A stretch of 18,392 nt of DNA from an uncultured Candidatus Saccharibacteria bacterium. Lineage in GTDB: Bacteria > Patescibacteria > Saccharimonadia > Saccharimonadales > UBA6022. Location of the stretch: NCBI GenBank assembly GCA_946479115.1, contig CAMLED010000006.1, forward strand, positions 1 to 18,392, written 5' to 3'. Shown piece by piece: positions 6,901-14,185 of the stretch. Numbering within the stretch: position 1 is the first letter of the stretch; every line of letters begins with the position of its first letter. The notes below the pieces were generated by a model. It did no database searches and was not told where the DNA came from. It saw only the letters and a program-made list of their open reading frames with translations. Both the position numbers and the translations under genes were made by a program.

Positions 6901-6909
6901 TGCTACAAT
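6901..6909 (+). promoter_or_regulatory. Extended -10 promoter for the rightward GT4 gene
   Basis: TGcTACAAT ends 9 bases before ATG 6919. Transcription would start within about 2 bases of the ATG. No Shine-Dalgarno sequence is present in the gap. Confidence 0.65.
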
Positions 6910-6918
6910 GTTATACAT

Positions 6919-8100
6919 ATGAAAATCCTAATTGCGTCGGATCTACACTGGCCGACAATCAATGGAGTTGCGACTTTTAGCCGCACGTTAGCACAAGGTT
7001 TGGCTGCGCGCGGTCACGACGTATTGGTGATTGCGCCAAGTCAAACTGGCAAGCGGTCAATGCAGGTTGACTACAACTATCCTATTGCCAGAACCGCATC
7101 AGTTCCCTTTCCGTTTTACCAAAATTTTCGTATTTCACTGACTCCACAGCGAGAAGTAAAAAAGATAATTGAAGAGTTTGAGCCAGACGTCATTCACATT
7201 CAGATGTTGATGTGGATCGGTCAGGCGGCTATGAAGTTTGGTAACAAATATGGCATTCCTGTTGTCAGCACAAATCACGCTATGCCTGAAAACTTGATGG
7301 ATAATTTGAAATTACTAGCTCCTGTGGCGCGACCAATTAATTACATGCTACGCGATTATGGTCGTCGTTTTCATTCCAAGTCAGACTGCGTGACGATGCC
7401 AACACAATCTGCTATCGACATGTTTAACGTCGACATGCCTAACCCAATGGTGGCAGTATCTAACGGTATTGATCTTAGTCGATTCCATAGCGGTGATGTA
7501 TCGCCAGAACTATATCAGAAGTTTCATATTCCAACCGATCGACCAATCGTCACCTATCTGGGGCGTCTGGATGCGGAAAAGCATATCTCGGTCTTATTAA
7601 AAGCATTTGCGCACATCTACCGTGAGACAAATGCCCATCTACTGATTGTTGGTGATGGAACGGATGCAGAACACCTACGTCAATTAGCGCGTGATCTTTC
7701 GATTGTGCATCACGTGACGTTTACTGGTCGTGTCAGCGACGAGGAGATCGTTGCTTTGCATCGTGTTGGTCAAGTATTTTGTATGCCTTCACCAGCCGAG
7801 CTACAGAGCATTGCAACGCTTGAAGCTATGGCAAGCGGACAGCCAATTGTGGCGATTGATGCTGGTGCACTGCGTGAGTTATGCCAGGATGGCATCAACG
7901 GATACCTTTGCCGCCAAGATGATGATGAGCAAATTGCTGATAGCTTGGCAAAAATTCTTAACAGTAAGACATTGCGTAACAAATTCAGCAAAGCCAGCCT
8001 CAAGATCGCTGCGCAGCATGATCTTGAATATACCTTGGATCAGTTTGAAGCTATTTACGCGGATTTAGTCGGCGCCGAAACAAAATTAGTCACTGCCTGA
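6919..8100 (+). CDS. GT4-family glycosyltransferase, likely glycolipid or surface-glycan type
   Basis: The 393-aa protein is a full-length GT-B enzyme. It starts with MKILIASDLHWPTINGV, whose NGVATFSRTLA loop (15-25) is the glycine-rich acceptor-side motif of the PimB/diacylglycerol-glucosyltransferase branch of GT4. A linker SNGIDLSRFH (181-190) leads to the donor domain starting TYLGRLDAEKH (212-222), with VGDGTDAEHL (244-253) and the E-x7-E pair Glu294/Glu302 in AELQSIATLEAM. No signal peptide or membrane span is present. A lipid acceptor such as diacylglycerol or phosphatidylinositol is plausible from the subgroup but not proven. The gene has its own promoter, diverges from the other GT4, and its last 46 bases overlap the convergent hydrolase gene. 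Confidence 0.9.
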   Translation: MKILIASDLHWPTINGVATFSRTLAQGLAARGHDVLVIAPSQTGKRSMQVDYNYPIARTASVPFPFYQNFRISLTPQREVKKIIEEFEPDVIHIQMLMWIGQAAMKFGNKYGIPVVSTNHAMPENLMDNLKLLAPVARPINYMLRDYGRRFHSKSDCVTMPTQSAIDMFNVDMPNPMVAVSNGIDLSRFHSGDVSPELYQKFHIPTDRPIVTYLGRLDAEKHISVLLKAFAHIYRETNAHLLIVGDGTDAEHLRQLARDLSIVHHVTFTGRVSDEEIVALHRVGQVFCMPSPAELQSIATLEAMASGQPIVAIDAGALRELCQDGINGYLCRQDDDEQIADSLAKILNSKTLRNKFSKASLKIAAQHDLEYTLDQFEAIYADLVGAETKLVTA

Positions 8101-8909
8101 GCCGCCGCCTCGGCTGTTTCGTAGTGAATTAAATGACCAACGTCAGGGATGACGACTAAAACAGCACCATTGATATGGTCGGCTAATTCTTGTTGTTTTG
8201 GAAGAGCGGTAATATCATCACGTTCACCTGCAATCAGTAGCGTCGGTGTCGCGATGCGATCTGCCACTTGGCGAACATCATGGCTAACCGAGGTCTGAAA
8301 TGCTTCAGCCACAACTGCGGGACTTGCAAACGAGCTAAAGTGTGTCAAATGCTGTTCGTGAATATAGTCGAGCGTAGGTTTGTGCTTGGTTTTTGCCATG
8401 GTGACGCTCATGATTTTTACGATAGGTTTTGCAGATAGCCAAGTGTGACTGGCTTTTGCTGGTAGTTTTCGCCCTAGCCAGTAGTAGAAAATTGCTAATT
8501 GGGTCATGGCTGCTTTCGGACCTTTGAGAGCTGGTGCAGCAATAGGATTCACCAAGATAAGTTTATCGATGGTTTGCGGATGCATGGCTGCGTAGTGGCT
8601 AACGATAATACTTCCGAATGAATGTCCTAGCAGGATTGGTGGCTGACTAAGCTGTAACTGTTCAATAAAATCTCGTAGAAACGCGACATAGGCATCGAGC
8701 GAGTGTGTCGTTGCCAGTGGCTCGCTACTGCCAAAACCAGGTAAATCAGGTACGACAATATGGTATTGCGGTAACTTTTCAACGATGCGTTCTAGGCCAT
8801 GATGGGTACCGCGAAACCCATGAACCATCACGATAACTGGCTGGGACTCGTCATGATAGCTCCAGTATGCGACGGTCGTTCCGCTATGAGTAATTGTGTG
8901 TTTCGACAT
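8055..8909 (-). CDS. Alpha/beta-hydrolase
   Basis: The 284-aa protein has the full alpha/beta-hydrolase layout: HGFRG oxyanion-hole loop (30-34), VPDLPGFGSSEP (53-64), nucleophile elbow GHSFGS with Ser97, a helical lid (about 125-205), acid Asp231 or Asp232 in GERDD, and catalytic His259 in VGHLIHYE. It probably cleaves an ester or a related bond; the substrate cannot be read from sequence. There is no signal peptide, so it is cytoplasmic or peripheral. Its position among three glycosyltransferases suggests a part in lipid or glycan processing, but this is inference. The 3' end overlaps the convergent GT4 gene by 46 bases, so the C-terminal 14 residues and stop are encoded antisense to that gene. 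Confidence 0.88.
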   Translation of the reverse strand: MSKHTITHSGTTVAYWSYHDESQPVIVMVHGFRGTHHGLERIVEKLPQYHIVVPDLPGFGSSEPLATTHSLDAYVAFLRDFIEQLQLSQPPILLGHSFGSIIVSHYAAMHPQTIDKLILVNPIAAPALKGPKAAMTQLAIFYYWLGRKLPAKASHTWLSAKPIVKIMSVTMAKTKHKPTLDYIHEQHLTHFSSFASPAVVAEAFQTSVSHDVRQVADRIATPTLLIAGERDDITALPKQQELADHINGAVLVVIPDVGHLIHYETAEAAAQAVTNFVSAPTKSA

Positions 8910-8920
8910 GTGTATCTATC

Positions 8921-8926
8921 AGTATA
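8921..8926 (-). promoter_or_regulatory. -10 box for the alpha/beta-hydrolase
   Basis: The minus strand reads TATACT, ending 11 bases before ATG 8909, for a leader of about 4 bases. It covers the place where a -35 for the divergent GT2 promoter would be, so the two promoters may compete. Confidence 0.5.
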
Positions 8927-8939
8927 GCCGCTTCATTCA

Positions 8940-8948
8940 TGGTAGAAT
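8940..8948 (+). promoter_or_regulatory. Extended -10 promoter for the GT2 gene
   Basis: TGgTAGAAT ends 7 bases before ATG 8956, with no Shine-Dalgarno sequence. It supports ATG 8956 over the in-frame start at 8896, which would lie inside the divergent gene. Confidence 0.6.
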
Positions 8949-8955
8949 AGTAGTA

Positions 8956-9810
8956 ATGTTAAAATCTGATCCGACGGTGTCGATTATTATTCCGGCCTAT
9001 AACGAAGCGAGCGTTATTCGTCAGTGTTTACTGGCCGCAATTAATCAATCGGTTCCGGCCGAAGAGATTTTAGTCGTCAATAATCTTTCGACTGATAACA
9101 CTGCTGAAATCGTCAACGCTATGCAACAGGAATTCCCATCAGCGGGCATTCGATTGCTTGAGCAGTCGGACGAACAAGGCATTACCCCAACCCGAAACTA
9201 TGGGTTTAACCATGCGACGGGTGAAGTGCTGGGTCGTATTGACGCCGATTCGGTTATTGAGTCTGACTGGGTAGAGCAAGTTAAGAATGCGTTTCGTGAT
9301 GAAACGGTCGCTGCTGCTACGGGCCCCGTTATTTATACCGATATGCCGATGAAAGAGTTTGGCTTAAAGGCGGATCACGCAACACGTAAATTCCTCTCTA
9401 GGATTGCCAGTAAATACCAGTTTTTATTTGGCAGCAACATGGCTATTCGTGCGACAGCCTGGCAAGCGATTCGTAGTGAGACGTGTGATGATCATGAGGA
9501 CAAAATGCATGAGGATATCGACCTATCTATTCACGTTGCTAGCCACGGCCTAAAGATTATGTATGTACCGACTATGGTTGGTGGCATGTCAGCACGCCGA
9601 CTAGAAGATTCGCCTAAAGATTATCACTATTATGTTATGCGATTTGAGCGTACATATGCTGCCCACTCAATCAAAAACCCTGCTCTGCGTGTGCCGATCG
9701 GCATTTATTTGGCTATCTACTTCCCACTAAAGGCTCTTCGTGCACTACACGTAAAACGTGGTGATCGCCTTAAGATTCAGGACGAAGCGATACTGCTCGA
9801 AAACGAATAA
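8956..9810 (+). CDS. GT2-family glycosyltransferase
   Basis: The 284-aa enzyme has the GT-A fold of family GT2, an inverting transferase family. Seen in order: VSIIIPAYNEASV (8-20), LVVNNLSTDNT (39-49), the acceptor-side TPTRNYGFNHATGE (77-90), the metal-binding D-x-D in RIDADS (Asp96, Asp98), GSNMAIR (159-165) and the catalytic-base region HEDIDLS (185-191). A hydrophobic segment near 246-262 (PIGIYLAIYFPLKAL) may touch the membrane. It probably adds sugars to an envelope polymer or lipid; donor and acceptor are unknown. The start was set by the promoter at 8940-8948 and by the domain beginning at once. A strong hairpin follows 13 bases after the stop. Confidence 0.9.
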   Translation: MLKSDPTVSIIIPAYNEASVIRQCLLAAINQSVPAEEILVVNNLSTDNTAEIVNAMQQEFPSAGIRLLEQSDEQGITPTRNYGFNHATGEVLGRIDADSVIESDWVEQVKNAFRDETVAAATGPVIYTDMPMKEFGLKADHATRKFLSRIASKYQFLFGSNMAIRATAWQAIRSETCDDHEDKMHEDIDLSIHVASHGLKIMYVPTMVGGMSARRLEDSPKDYHYYVMRFERTYAAHSIKNPALRVPIGIYLAIYFPLKALRALHVKRGDRLKIQDEAILLENE

Positions 9811-9823
9811 CATACATGAAAGT

Positions 9824-9862
9824 GCCCTCCTTAGTCATCCGGTATGGATGACCAAGGAGGGC
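9824..9862. terminator. Strong hairpin between convergent genes, probable U-tract-free terminator
   Basis: GCCCTCCTTAGTCATCC (9824-9840) pairs with GGATGACCAAGGAGGGC (9846-9862) in a 17-bp stem with one A.C mismatch and a 5-nt loop GGTAT. It lies between the GT2 stop (9810) and the stop of the convergent 122-aa gene (9869). Rightward it is followed by GGTGGATC with no T-run; leftward it is followed only by ACTTTC. It may terminate by hairpin strength alone or protect mRNA 3' ends. Confidence 0.6.
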
Positions 9863-9868
9863 GGTGGA

Positions 9869-10237
9869 TCAGCATGGATCCTGGGTGGATATGGGCCAGC
9901 TAAGTTCGGGCTGCGTCAGTTTAGCGATAGCTGTTCCGTTACGATCAATCTTTCGATTAAGTTTTCGCTGTTTCCTTTCGTTATCTTCAATCTTGACCGT
10001 GTGGCCGAGATCCGAAAGTTTATGGACTGGGCATTGCAGCTGATTTGTCCAGTTGGACCTGAAGCATTTTTGTAGCTTTTCAATCTCATCGCTGAGACTA
10101 AAAAGCTCCGCGTAAAGACCGAAATTTTCGCGCTGAAGACAAGATTTTCTTGTCGGTAAATCGCTACTCGCGATCCAAGGTGCGAATCCCATACTGCTAT
10201 GATGTGCCATCAGCTGCCAGAAAAATAGATATCCCAC
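9869..10237 (-). CDS. Uncharacterised 122-aa protein with a GTG start
   Basis: I do not recognise this protein. It is called because a textbook Shine-Dalgarno AAAAGGAG lies 5 bases before a GTG at 10237 and the frame stays open for 122 codons in a region with no other gene. The first 25 residues are aromatic and hydrophobic (FFWQLM, MGFAPWIASS). Residues about 36-60 look like an amphipathic helix (DEIEKLQK), and 82-100 are very basic (ERKQRKLNRKIDRN). Cys33, Cys58, Cys69 and Cys122 are the only cysteines, with CPVH at 69-72; a metal site is possible but not shown. The strong SD contrasts with the leaderless-type neighbours. A chance open frame cannot be excluded. Confidence 0.5.
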   Translation of the reverse strand: MGYLFFWQLMAHHSSMGFAPWIASSDLPTRKSCLQRENFGLYAELFSLSDEIEKLQKCFRSNWTNQLQCPVHKLSDLGHTVKIEDNERKQRKLNRKIDRNGTAIAKLTQPELSWPISTQDPC

Positions 10238-10305
10238 GATAACTCCTTTTCGTTTCGTGCTTGTGTGATGCTGATTTATCTTAATATCGCACTACAATAG
10301 ACTGT

Positions 10306-10335
10306 TTGTCAATATGTCACCTTCTCTGTTACACT
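10306..10335 (+). promoter_or_regulatory. Promoter of the ABC-F gene
   Basis: TTGTCA (10306-10311) is followed after 18 bases by TACACT (10330-10335), which is preceded by the extended element TG at 10327-10328. The -10 ends 7 bases before ATG 10343. The stretch 10238-10342 otherwise holds only the leader region of the divergent 122-aa gene. Confidence 0.65.
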
Positions 10336-10342
10336 GATAAGG

Positions 10343-11980
10343 ATGATTGCAGATATTACCGTAACGGAAAAAAGCTTCGGTGCCAAGACTTTAATGAGTG
10401 GCATCAAGTTTAGTATTGATGACAATGAAAAGATCGGTGTCATTGGTCGTAACGGTGTCGGCAAATCTACTCTATTTGGTATCTTAACTGGCAATGACAA
10501 AGATTATACCGGTGAAATTATTTTTAAACGCGGTACTGTTGTAGTCGCGACGCAGCAGGAACATCACAATATTGGTGAACAGACCGTACTACAGTATGTG
10601 CTTGCGGGCCTTCCTGAATATGCTGAGCTAAGTCATATTATCGAAACTTATCCTGAAATCATGGGTGACGATATGAAAAAAATCGATGAATACACCCAGG
10701 CGTTGATGCGTTTTGACGACAAAGGTTTTTATCAAATCGAAGAACAAATCGAACGTGAGCTAAGCAACTTTCAGCTTGATGGAATTGCTCACCGTCAATT
10801 CTCTACCCTGTCTGGTGGCCAAAAACGTCTGATTGAAATCGTAAAGATTATGCATTCTGATGCTGACCTAGCGTTAATCGATGAGCCGACGAACCACATG
10901 GACTATGTCGCAAAGGCACAGTTTGTCGAGTGGATGCGTGATGCCCGCGAAGGCATGCTGGTGATTACTCACGACCGTGATGTACTGAATGAAGTTGATC
11001 GCATCGTCGAATTAAAAGATGGATCAAGTGTCAGTTATAAGGGTAATTATGATGCTTATCTAAAGCAAAATGCGGTCAGTACAGGCACGCAGATGAACGA
11101 TTTTGAAATGATCGAAAAACGTATCGTCAATCTAAAAGCTAAAGTTATTGACTACCAACGACTAAAGGAAAAATCTCGTAATCCAGGAACGATTCAGAAG
11201 TTTAAACGCCTTGAGGAAATCTCGCGTAAAGAACTGGCTGAGCTTCAGGCTAAAGAAAAACCAACCTTTTGGATTGATAAAGAATCAGCTGCAAATCTTA
11301 ATTACAAAACTGCCGCACAGTACGATAAATTTAAATCTAAAAATATTCGCATGAGCCTCAAGAATGAGGAAAGCCGCAGTAAGCATATTTTGGTCAATGT
11401 TAAGAACCTGAGTCTTGGCTACGGCGAGACTCCCCTGTTTGAAGGTGTGAATATTGACCTGCGTGAAGGCGAAGCGCTTGAAATTCGCGGTCGTAACGGT
11501 GCCGGTAAGACAACGGTAATTAAAGCAATCTTAGGCGACATCACGGCTACGATGTTCAGCGGTGATATTAGTCTCGACAAACACATGCGCATCGGTGTCT
11601 ATGAACAAGAAGTCTCACCAACCTACTTTGATTTGCCGCTGGAAGCAGCAATCGAGAAAATGTATCTCGATCGGAATTTGTCGATCACAACGACGAAAAT
11701 TCGCGGGCTTCTAAGCGACTACCTGTTCACTGAGGGCGATGGCAAAACACCAATCTCGCGACTATCAGGTGGCCAGAAGGCACGTTTCCAGTTGATCTCG
11801 ATGCTCGCAAATGACCCACAGTTGCTTATCCTTGATGAGCCAACAAACCACTTGGATCTCCCAAGTATTGAAGAGTTAGAATCCGCAATCGCCAAATATT
11901 CTGGTGCTGTACTGTATGTCAGTCACGACGGCTTCTTCCGTGATGCCTTAAACGGTGACGTTCTGATGATCGGCGCCTAG
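10343..11980 (+). CDS. ABC-F family ATPase (ribosome-associated translation factor type)
   Basis: The 545-aa protein has two ABC nucleotide-binding domains on one chain and no membrane domain, which defines ABC-F. The first has Walker A GRNGVGKST (35-43), signature LSGGQ (156-160) and DEPTNH (180-185). The second has GRNGAGKTT (383-391), LSGGQ (474-478) and DEPTNHLD (498-505). Between them, at about 245-345, is a charged helical linker (P-site tRNA interaction motif), rich in Lys and Arg. ABC-F proteins bind the ribosomal E site and help translation or give antibiotic resistance; which applies here cannot be told, so no symbol is assigned. The conserved N-terminus and the promoter both support ATG 10343. 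The stop TAG shares a CTAG with the convergent AAA+ gene. Confidence 0.93.
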   Translation: MIADITVTEKSFGAKTLMSGIKFSIDDNEKIGVIGRNGVGKSTLFGILTGNDKDYTGEIIFKRGTVVVATQQEHHNIGEQTVLQYVLAGLPEYAELSHIIETYPEIMGDDMKKIDEYTQALMRFDDKGFYQIEEQIERELSNFQLDGIAHRQFSTLSGGQKRLIEIVKIMHSDADLALIDEPTNHMDYVAKAQFVEWMRDAREGMLVITHDRDVLNEVDRIVELKDGSSVSYKGNYDAYLKQNAVSTGTQMNDFEMIEKRIVNLKAKVIDYQRLKEKSRNPGTIQKFKRLEEISRKELAELQAKEKPTFWIDKESAANLNYKTAAQYDKFKSKNIRMSLKNEESRSKHILVNVKNLSLGYGETPLFEGVNIDLREGEALEIRGRNGAGKTTVIKAILGDITATMFSGDISLDKHMRIGVYEQEVSPTYFDLPLEAAIEKMYLDRNLSITTTKIRGLLSDYLFTEGDGKTPISRLSGGQKARFQLISMLANDPQLLILDEPTNHLDLPSIEELESAIAKYSGAVLYVSHDGFFRDALNGDVLMIGA

Positions 11981-13518
11981 TCCTGTTCTTTTATGATCTC
12001 AATCTCATTGATGATATCTGTTTGATCTAAGGGACGTATTGTACCGGTTGCATCATATTCACGAAGGCGCTGGCGTTTAATTGCATCCAAAATTGCACTG
12101 AAGTTCGCGCCGACCATCCCCTCGGTTTCTTTGGCGAGTTCTGGAATGTCGATACTGTCATAATCGATATGTAGGACTTCGGCATGTGGATCCTGCTCTA
12201 AGCTTTCAATCGCACGAATAGCGAGTTTACCTATCATAAGCGACCAAATTTCTCGACGTCCTTCTTCATCTGGCGTTGGTACTTCTATGCGCAAGAAGCG
12301 CCCTGGTCTTACGACGGCAGGATCTAGCAGATCTGGGTTATTAGTTGCAGCAGTTAGAATGATATTGTGATGATTTTCAGTGATTTTCGTCACCCATTCT
12401 TTCAACCGATTGGTGGTGTCGACTCGTTCACCTGAAGATGCTTCATCGGCAGAAACCGCCAGTGAATCGAATTCATCCATAAGTACCACAATTTTATGCT
12501 TCTTTTGGACCAAGTCATTAAAGTACGTGTCAAGATTTCGCGCAGAAGATCCAACCCACTTTTCTACAATTTCAGATACTGTAATCGTGACAAGTTCGGC
12601 ATCTATTTCATTTGCAAATGCTTTTAGTAGCATTGTTTTGGCGGTACCCGGCGCACCGTATAATAAAATCCCCTGTGTCCTATCTAGGTCCATACTATGC
12701 GCGATATCGGGATATTTTTGCTGAATAATAAGCTCACGTAGCCGATTCTTGATATTGCTGTAGCCAGCGATATCGCTAAACATTAGTTCATGATCGTTCA
12801 GGTGTTCTTTTTGTGGGTACGTGTATGCTGATTCAAACGACTCTTCGGCGGGTGGTGTAGTCACGGGCTTGTTGACGCGAAGTGATATCTTGCGTTTGGG
12901 GCGAGATTTGTCGTTTTGTTTTATTCCGTAGCTATCTGCTACTGCATCAATTGCATGTGACCAGACAGTTAGGCATCCTTTCAAAATATGATACGGCGTA
13001 TCAGGCAGTGCATGTGCGATATCGTCATTAACATCAAGGCTTTTTTCAAGTACATCGATATTGACGAGTCTAACACCCACAATGCAACGGTCTGGTTCAG
13101 TTGAGGTTGTCACATGCGCAAGATGATTGGGTGCTATGCGTGCATATAGCGAGCCAATTTCATGCGTCAATATATGTGATTTGATGCCATTAGTATCAAG
13201 GGTGCTTTCGAGTTTGTTCATAATAACAAGCTGCCAGGGCTGGTTGCCGTCTCGAGCCATCTCTGGTTTGAAGTCGATTTCAGCATTCAGTTCAAACATT
13301 CCTTCATCGTCGGAACCCTCGGCTGCAGCCCAGTAGTCGAGCCGTGCGCTGTCTATCGGTGCAGGCAGCTCATTCTTTTTATCGAGATTGATATTATTGT
13401 GCGCGCCGGGTTCTTTAAGGAATCGTTTCCATTCCGTCGCTTTGACGAGACAAATATCGGCATGGCTACCTTCAATATGATCGTTGCGACGGCGGCGCTG
13501 TTGCTCGATATTTTCCAT
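11977..13518 (-). CDS. Cdc48/FtsH-type AAA+ ATPase with an unassigned N-terminal region
   Basis: Residues 247-510 of this 513-aa protein form one AAA+ module: SDIAGYSNIK (248-257), Walker A GAPGTAKT (288-295), pore-loop region EKWVGSSARN (319-328), Walker B VVLMDEFD (344-351), sensor-1 TAATNN (389-394), arginine finger RPGRF (404-408) and the GANFSAIL sensor-2 region. The Walker A has Ala in place of the usual Gly before Lys, a tolerated variant. Residues 1-245 match nothing I recognise; they include a basic start (EQQRRRRND), acidic stretches and a basic linker (SRPKRKISLR), and could bind substrate or partner. No membrane span or protease motif (HExxH) is present, so it is not FtsH itself. 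It probably unfolds or remodels a protein complex. A -10 lies 13 bases upstream; the leader would be about 6 bases. Confidence 0.85.
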   Translation of the reverse strand: MENIEQQRRRRNDHIEGSHADICLVKATEWKRFLKEPGAHNNINLDKKNELPAPIDSARLDYWAAAEGSDDEGMFELNAEIDFKPEMARDGNQPWQLVIMNKLESTLDTNGIKSHILTHEIGSLYARIAPNHLAHVTTSTEPDRCIVGVRLVNIDVLEKSLDVNDDIAHALPDTPYHILKGCLTVWSHAIDAVADSYGIKQNDKSRPKRKISLRVNKPVTTPPAEESFESAYTYPQKEHLNDHELMFSDIAGYSNIKNRLRELIIQQKYPDIAHSMDLDRTQGILLYGAPGTAKTMLLKAFANEIDAELVTITVSEIVEKWVGSSARNLDTYFNDLVQKKHKIVVLMDEFDSLAVSADEASSGERVDTTNRLKEWVTKITENHHNIILTAATNNPDLLDPAVVRPGRFLRIEVPTPDEEGRREIWSLMIGKLAIRAIESLEQDPHAEVLHIDYDSIDIPELAKETEGMVGANFSAILDAIKRQRLREYDATGTIRPLDQTDIINEIEIIKEQD

Positions 13519-13531
13519 ATTTGATGTTAAA

Positions 13532-13537
13532 ACTATA
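13532..13537 (-). promoter_or_regulatory. -10 box for the AAA+ gene
   Basis: The minus strand reads TATAGT, ending 13 bases before ATG 13518. The gap AT-rich sequence has no Shine-Dalgarno site. Weak call. Confidence 0.4.
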
Positions 13538-13569
13538 TCGCTTCTCTATGCCAAGCGCAATAGATATAA

Positions 13570-13596
13570 AATAGCCACTCTGTACGAGTGGCTATT
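13570..13596 (-). terminator. Intrinsic terminator of the glutaredoxin-like gene
   Basis: AATAGCCACTC (13570-13580) and GAGTGGCTATT (13586-13596) form a perfect 11-bp stem with a 5-nt loop. Read leftward, the stem ends in TT and runs into TTATATC. It lies 20 bases after the stop at 13616 and separates that gene from the AAA+ promoter. Confidence 0.82.
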
Positions 13597-13615
13597 AACA
13601 AGATACAGTATCGTT

Positions 13616-13888
13616 TTAAGCGGCAACGGCTTGGATATTGTGTGTCTTGATTGCAGTGTCGATCTTGGCACGGTCAAATCCTAGAACGAGTTCGCCAGCG
13701 ATGTCGGTGACTGGAACGCCCTGGAAGTTACCACCGTTTTTGGCCATCAACTCTTCGTAGGCTGCTTTGTCGGCTTCAATGTCTTTTTCAACGTAAGCGA
13801 TGCCTAGTTTGTCGAGGTACTGCTTTTCAGTCTTACAAAATGCACACCATGTTGTGCTATAGATGGTGATTTGCGCGTTATCTGTCAT
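13616..13888 (-). CDS. Glutaredoxin-like protein
   Basis: The 90-aa protein has the thioredoxin fold of small glutaredoxin/NrdH/mycoredoxin proteins. The redox motif is TTWCAFC with Cys15 and Cys18; the cis-Pro loop is in GVPVTDI and the C-terminal GFD follows. It matches the usual 75-90 residue length. It reduces protein disulfides in the cytoplasm; whether glutathione, mycothiol or thioredoxin reductase recharges it is unknown. ATG 13888 was chosen because AGGGAGA lies 5 bases upstream; an upstream ATG at 13924 would overlap the TATAAT promoter. It is a single-gene unit ended by the hairpin at 13570-13596. Confidence 0.9.
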   Translation of the reverse strand: MTDNAQITIYSTTWCAFCKTEKQYLDKLGIAYVEKDIEADKAAYEELMAKNGGNFQGVPVTDIAGELVLGFDRAKIDTAIKTHNIQAVAA

Positions 13889-13915
13889 ATCATTCTCCCT
13901 ATTTCTAATAGTCTT

Positions 13916-13921
13916 ATTATA
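13916..13921 (-). promoter_or_regulatory. -10 box for the glutaredoxin-like gene
   Basis: A perfect minus-strand TATAAT ends 27 bases before ATG 13888, giving a leader of about 20 bases that contains the AGGGAGA Shine-Dalgarno site (13894-13900). This is the conventional class of start, unlike the leaderless-type neighbours. Confidence 0.6.
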
Positions 13922-13981
13922 CACTACATTTACTATACTTTGTATACTAATTTATGTACAGCAGTTGATTGGCCTAGTATA

Positions 13982-14182
13982 TCATTTACGTGATTGACGC
14001 GTAAGATGCCAACCGCCACATAGTTCACACCGGTAGGCAGTCAGCTCAAGGTCTGCGTTAATCAACATCTGATGTTCAGCCGCCTTTTCAGCGAGCTGTT
14101 CGGTCGCAAAGCGTCGCTTTTGCTGGCAATTGCTCGCAAATTTAAATGGTGTGTGTGGTGGTGTTTGGTTCCGGCGAGGCAT
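13982..14182 (-). CDS. Small Cys/His protein, possible zinc-binding
   Basis: This 66-aa protein has a basic N-terminus, a Cys at 19 followed by QQKRRF, an Ala/Glu-rich helix (26-42) and the C-terminal YRCELCGGWHLT (50-61). Cys52, Cys55 and His59, perhaps with Cys19, could hold a zinc ion. Short proteins with this 'C...KRR...YxCxxCGGWHLT' shape are common as hypothetical genes in actinobacteria and their phages, from memory; their function is unknown to me. It diverges from the ATP synthase operon, with 40 bases between the two starts. No clear Shine-Dalgarno site is present; the AT-rich TATATT at 14211-14216 (minus) is the only candidate -10 and is poorly placed. Confidence 0.7.
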   Translation of the reverse strand: MPRRNQTPPHTPFKFASNCQQKRRFATEQLAEKAAEHQMLINADLELTAYRCELCGGWHLTRQSRK

Positions 14183-14185
14183 ACT

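Noticed and set aside
9758..10075. 105-codon rightward frame after the GT2 gene
   Set aside because: It starts inside the GT2 gene in another frame, crosses the hairpin and has no ribosome-binding site; composition is not protein-like.
9863..10340. Possible structured RNA (tmRNA, RNase P or 6S RNA)
   Set aside because: No tRNA-like ends, RNase P core motifs or long paired closing stem could be found; a protein gene with a strong SD explains most of the stretch.
13934..13946. Inverted repeat TATAC-TTT-GTATA as a possible operator
   Set aside because: A 5-bp A/T-rich palindrome is expected by chance in this AT-rich gap and it is not repeated elsewhere.
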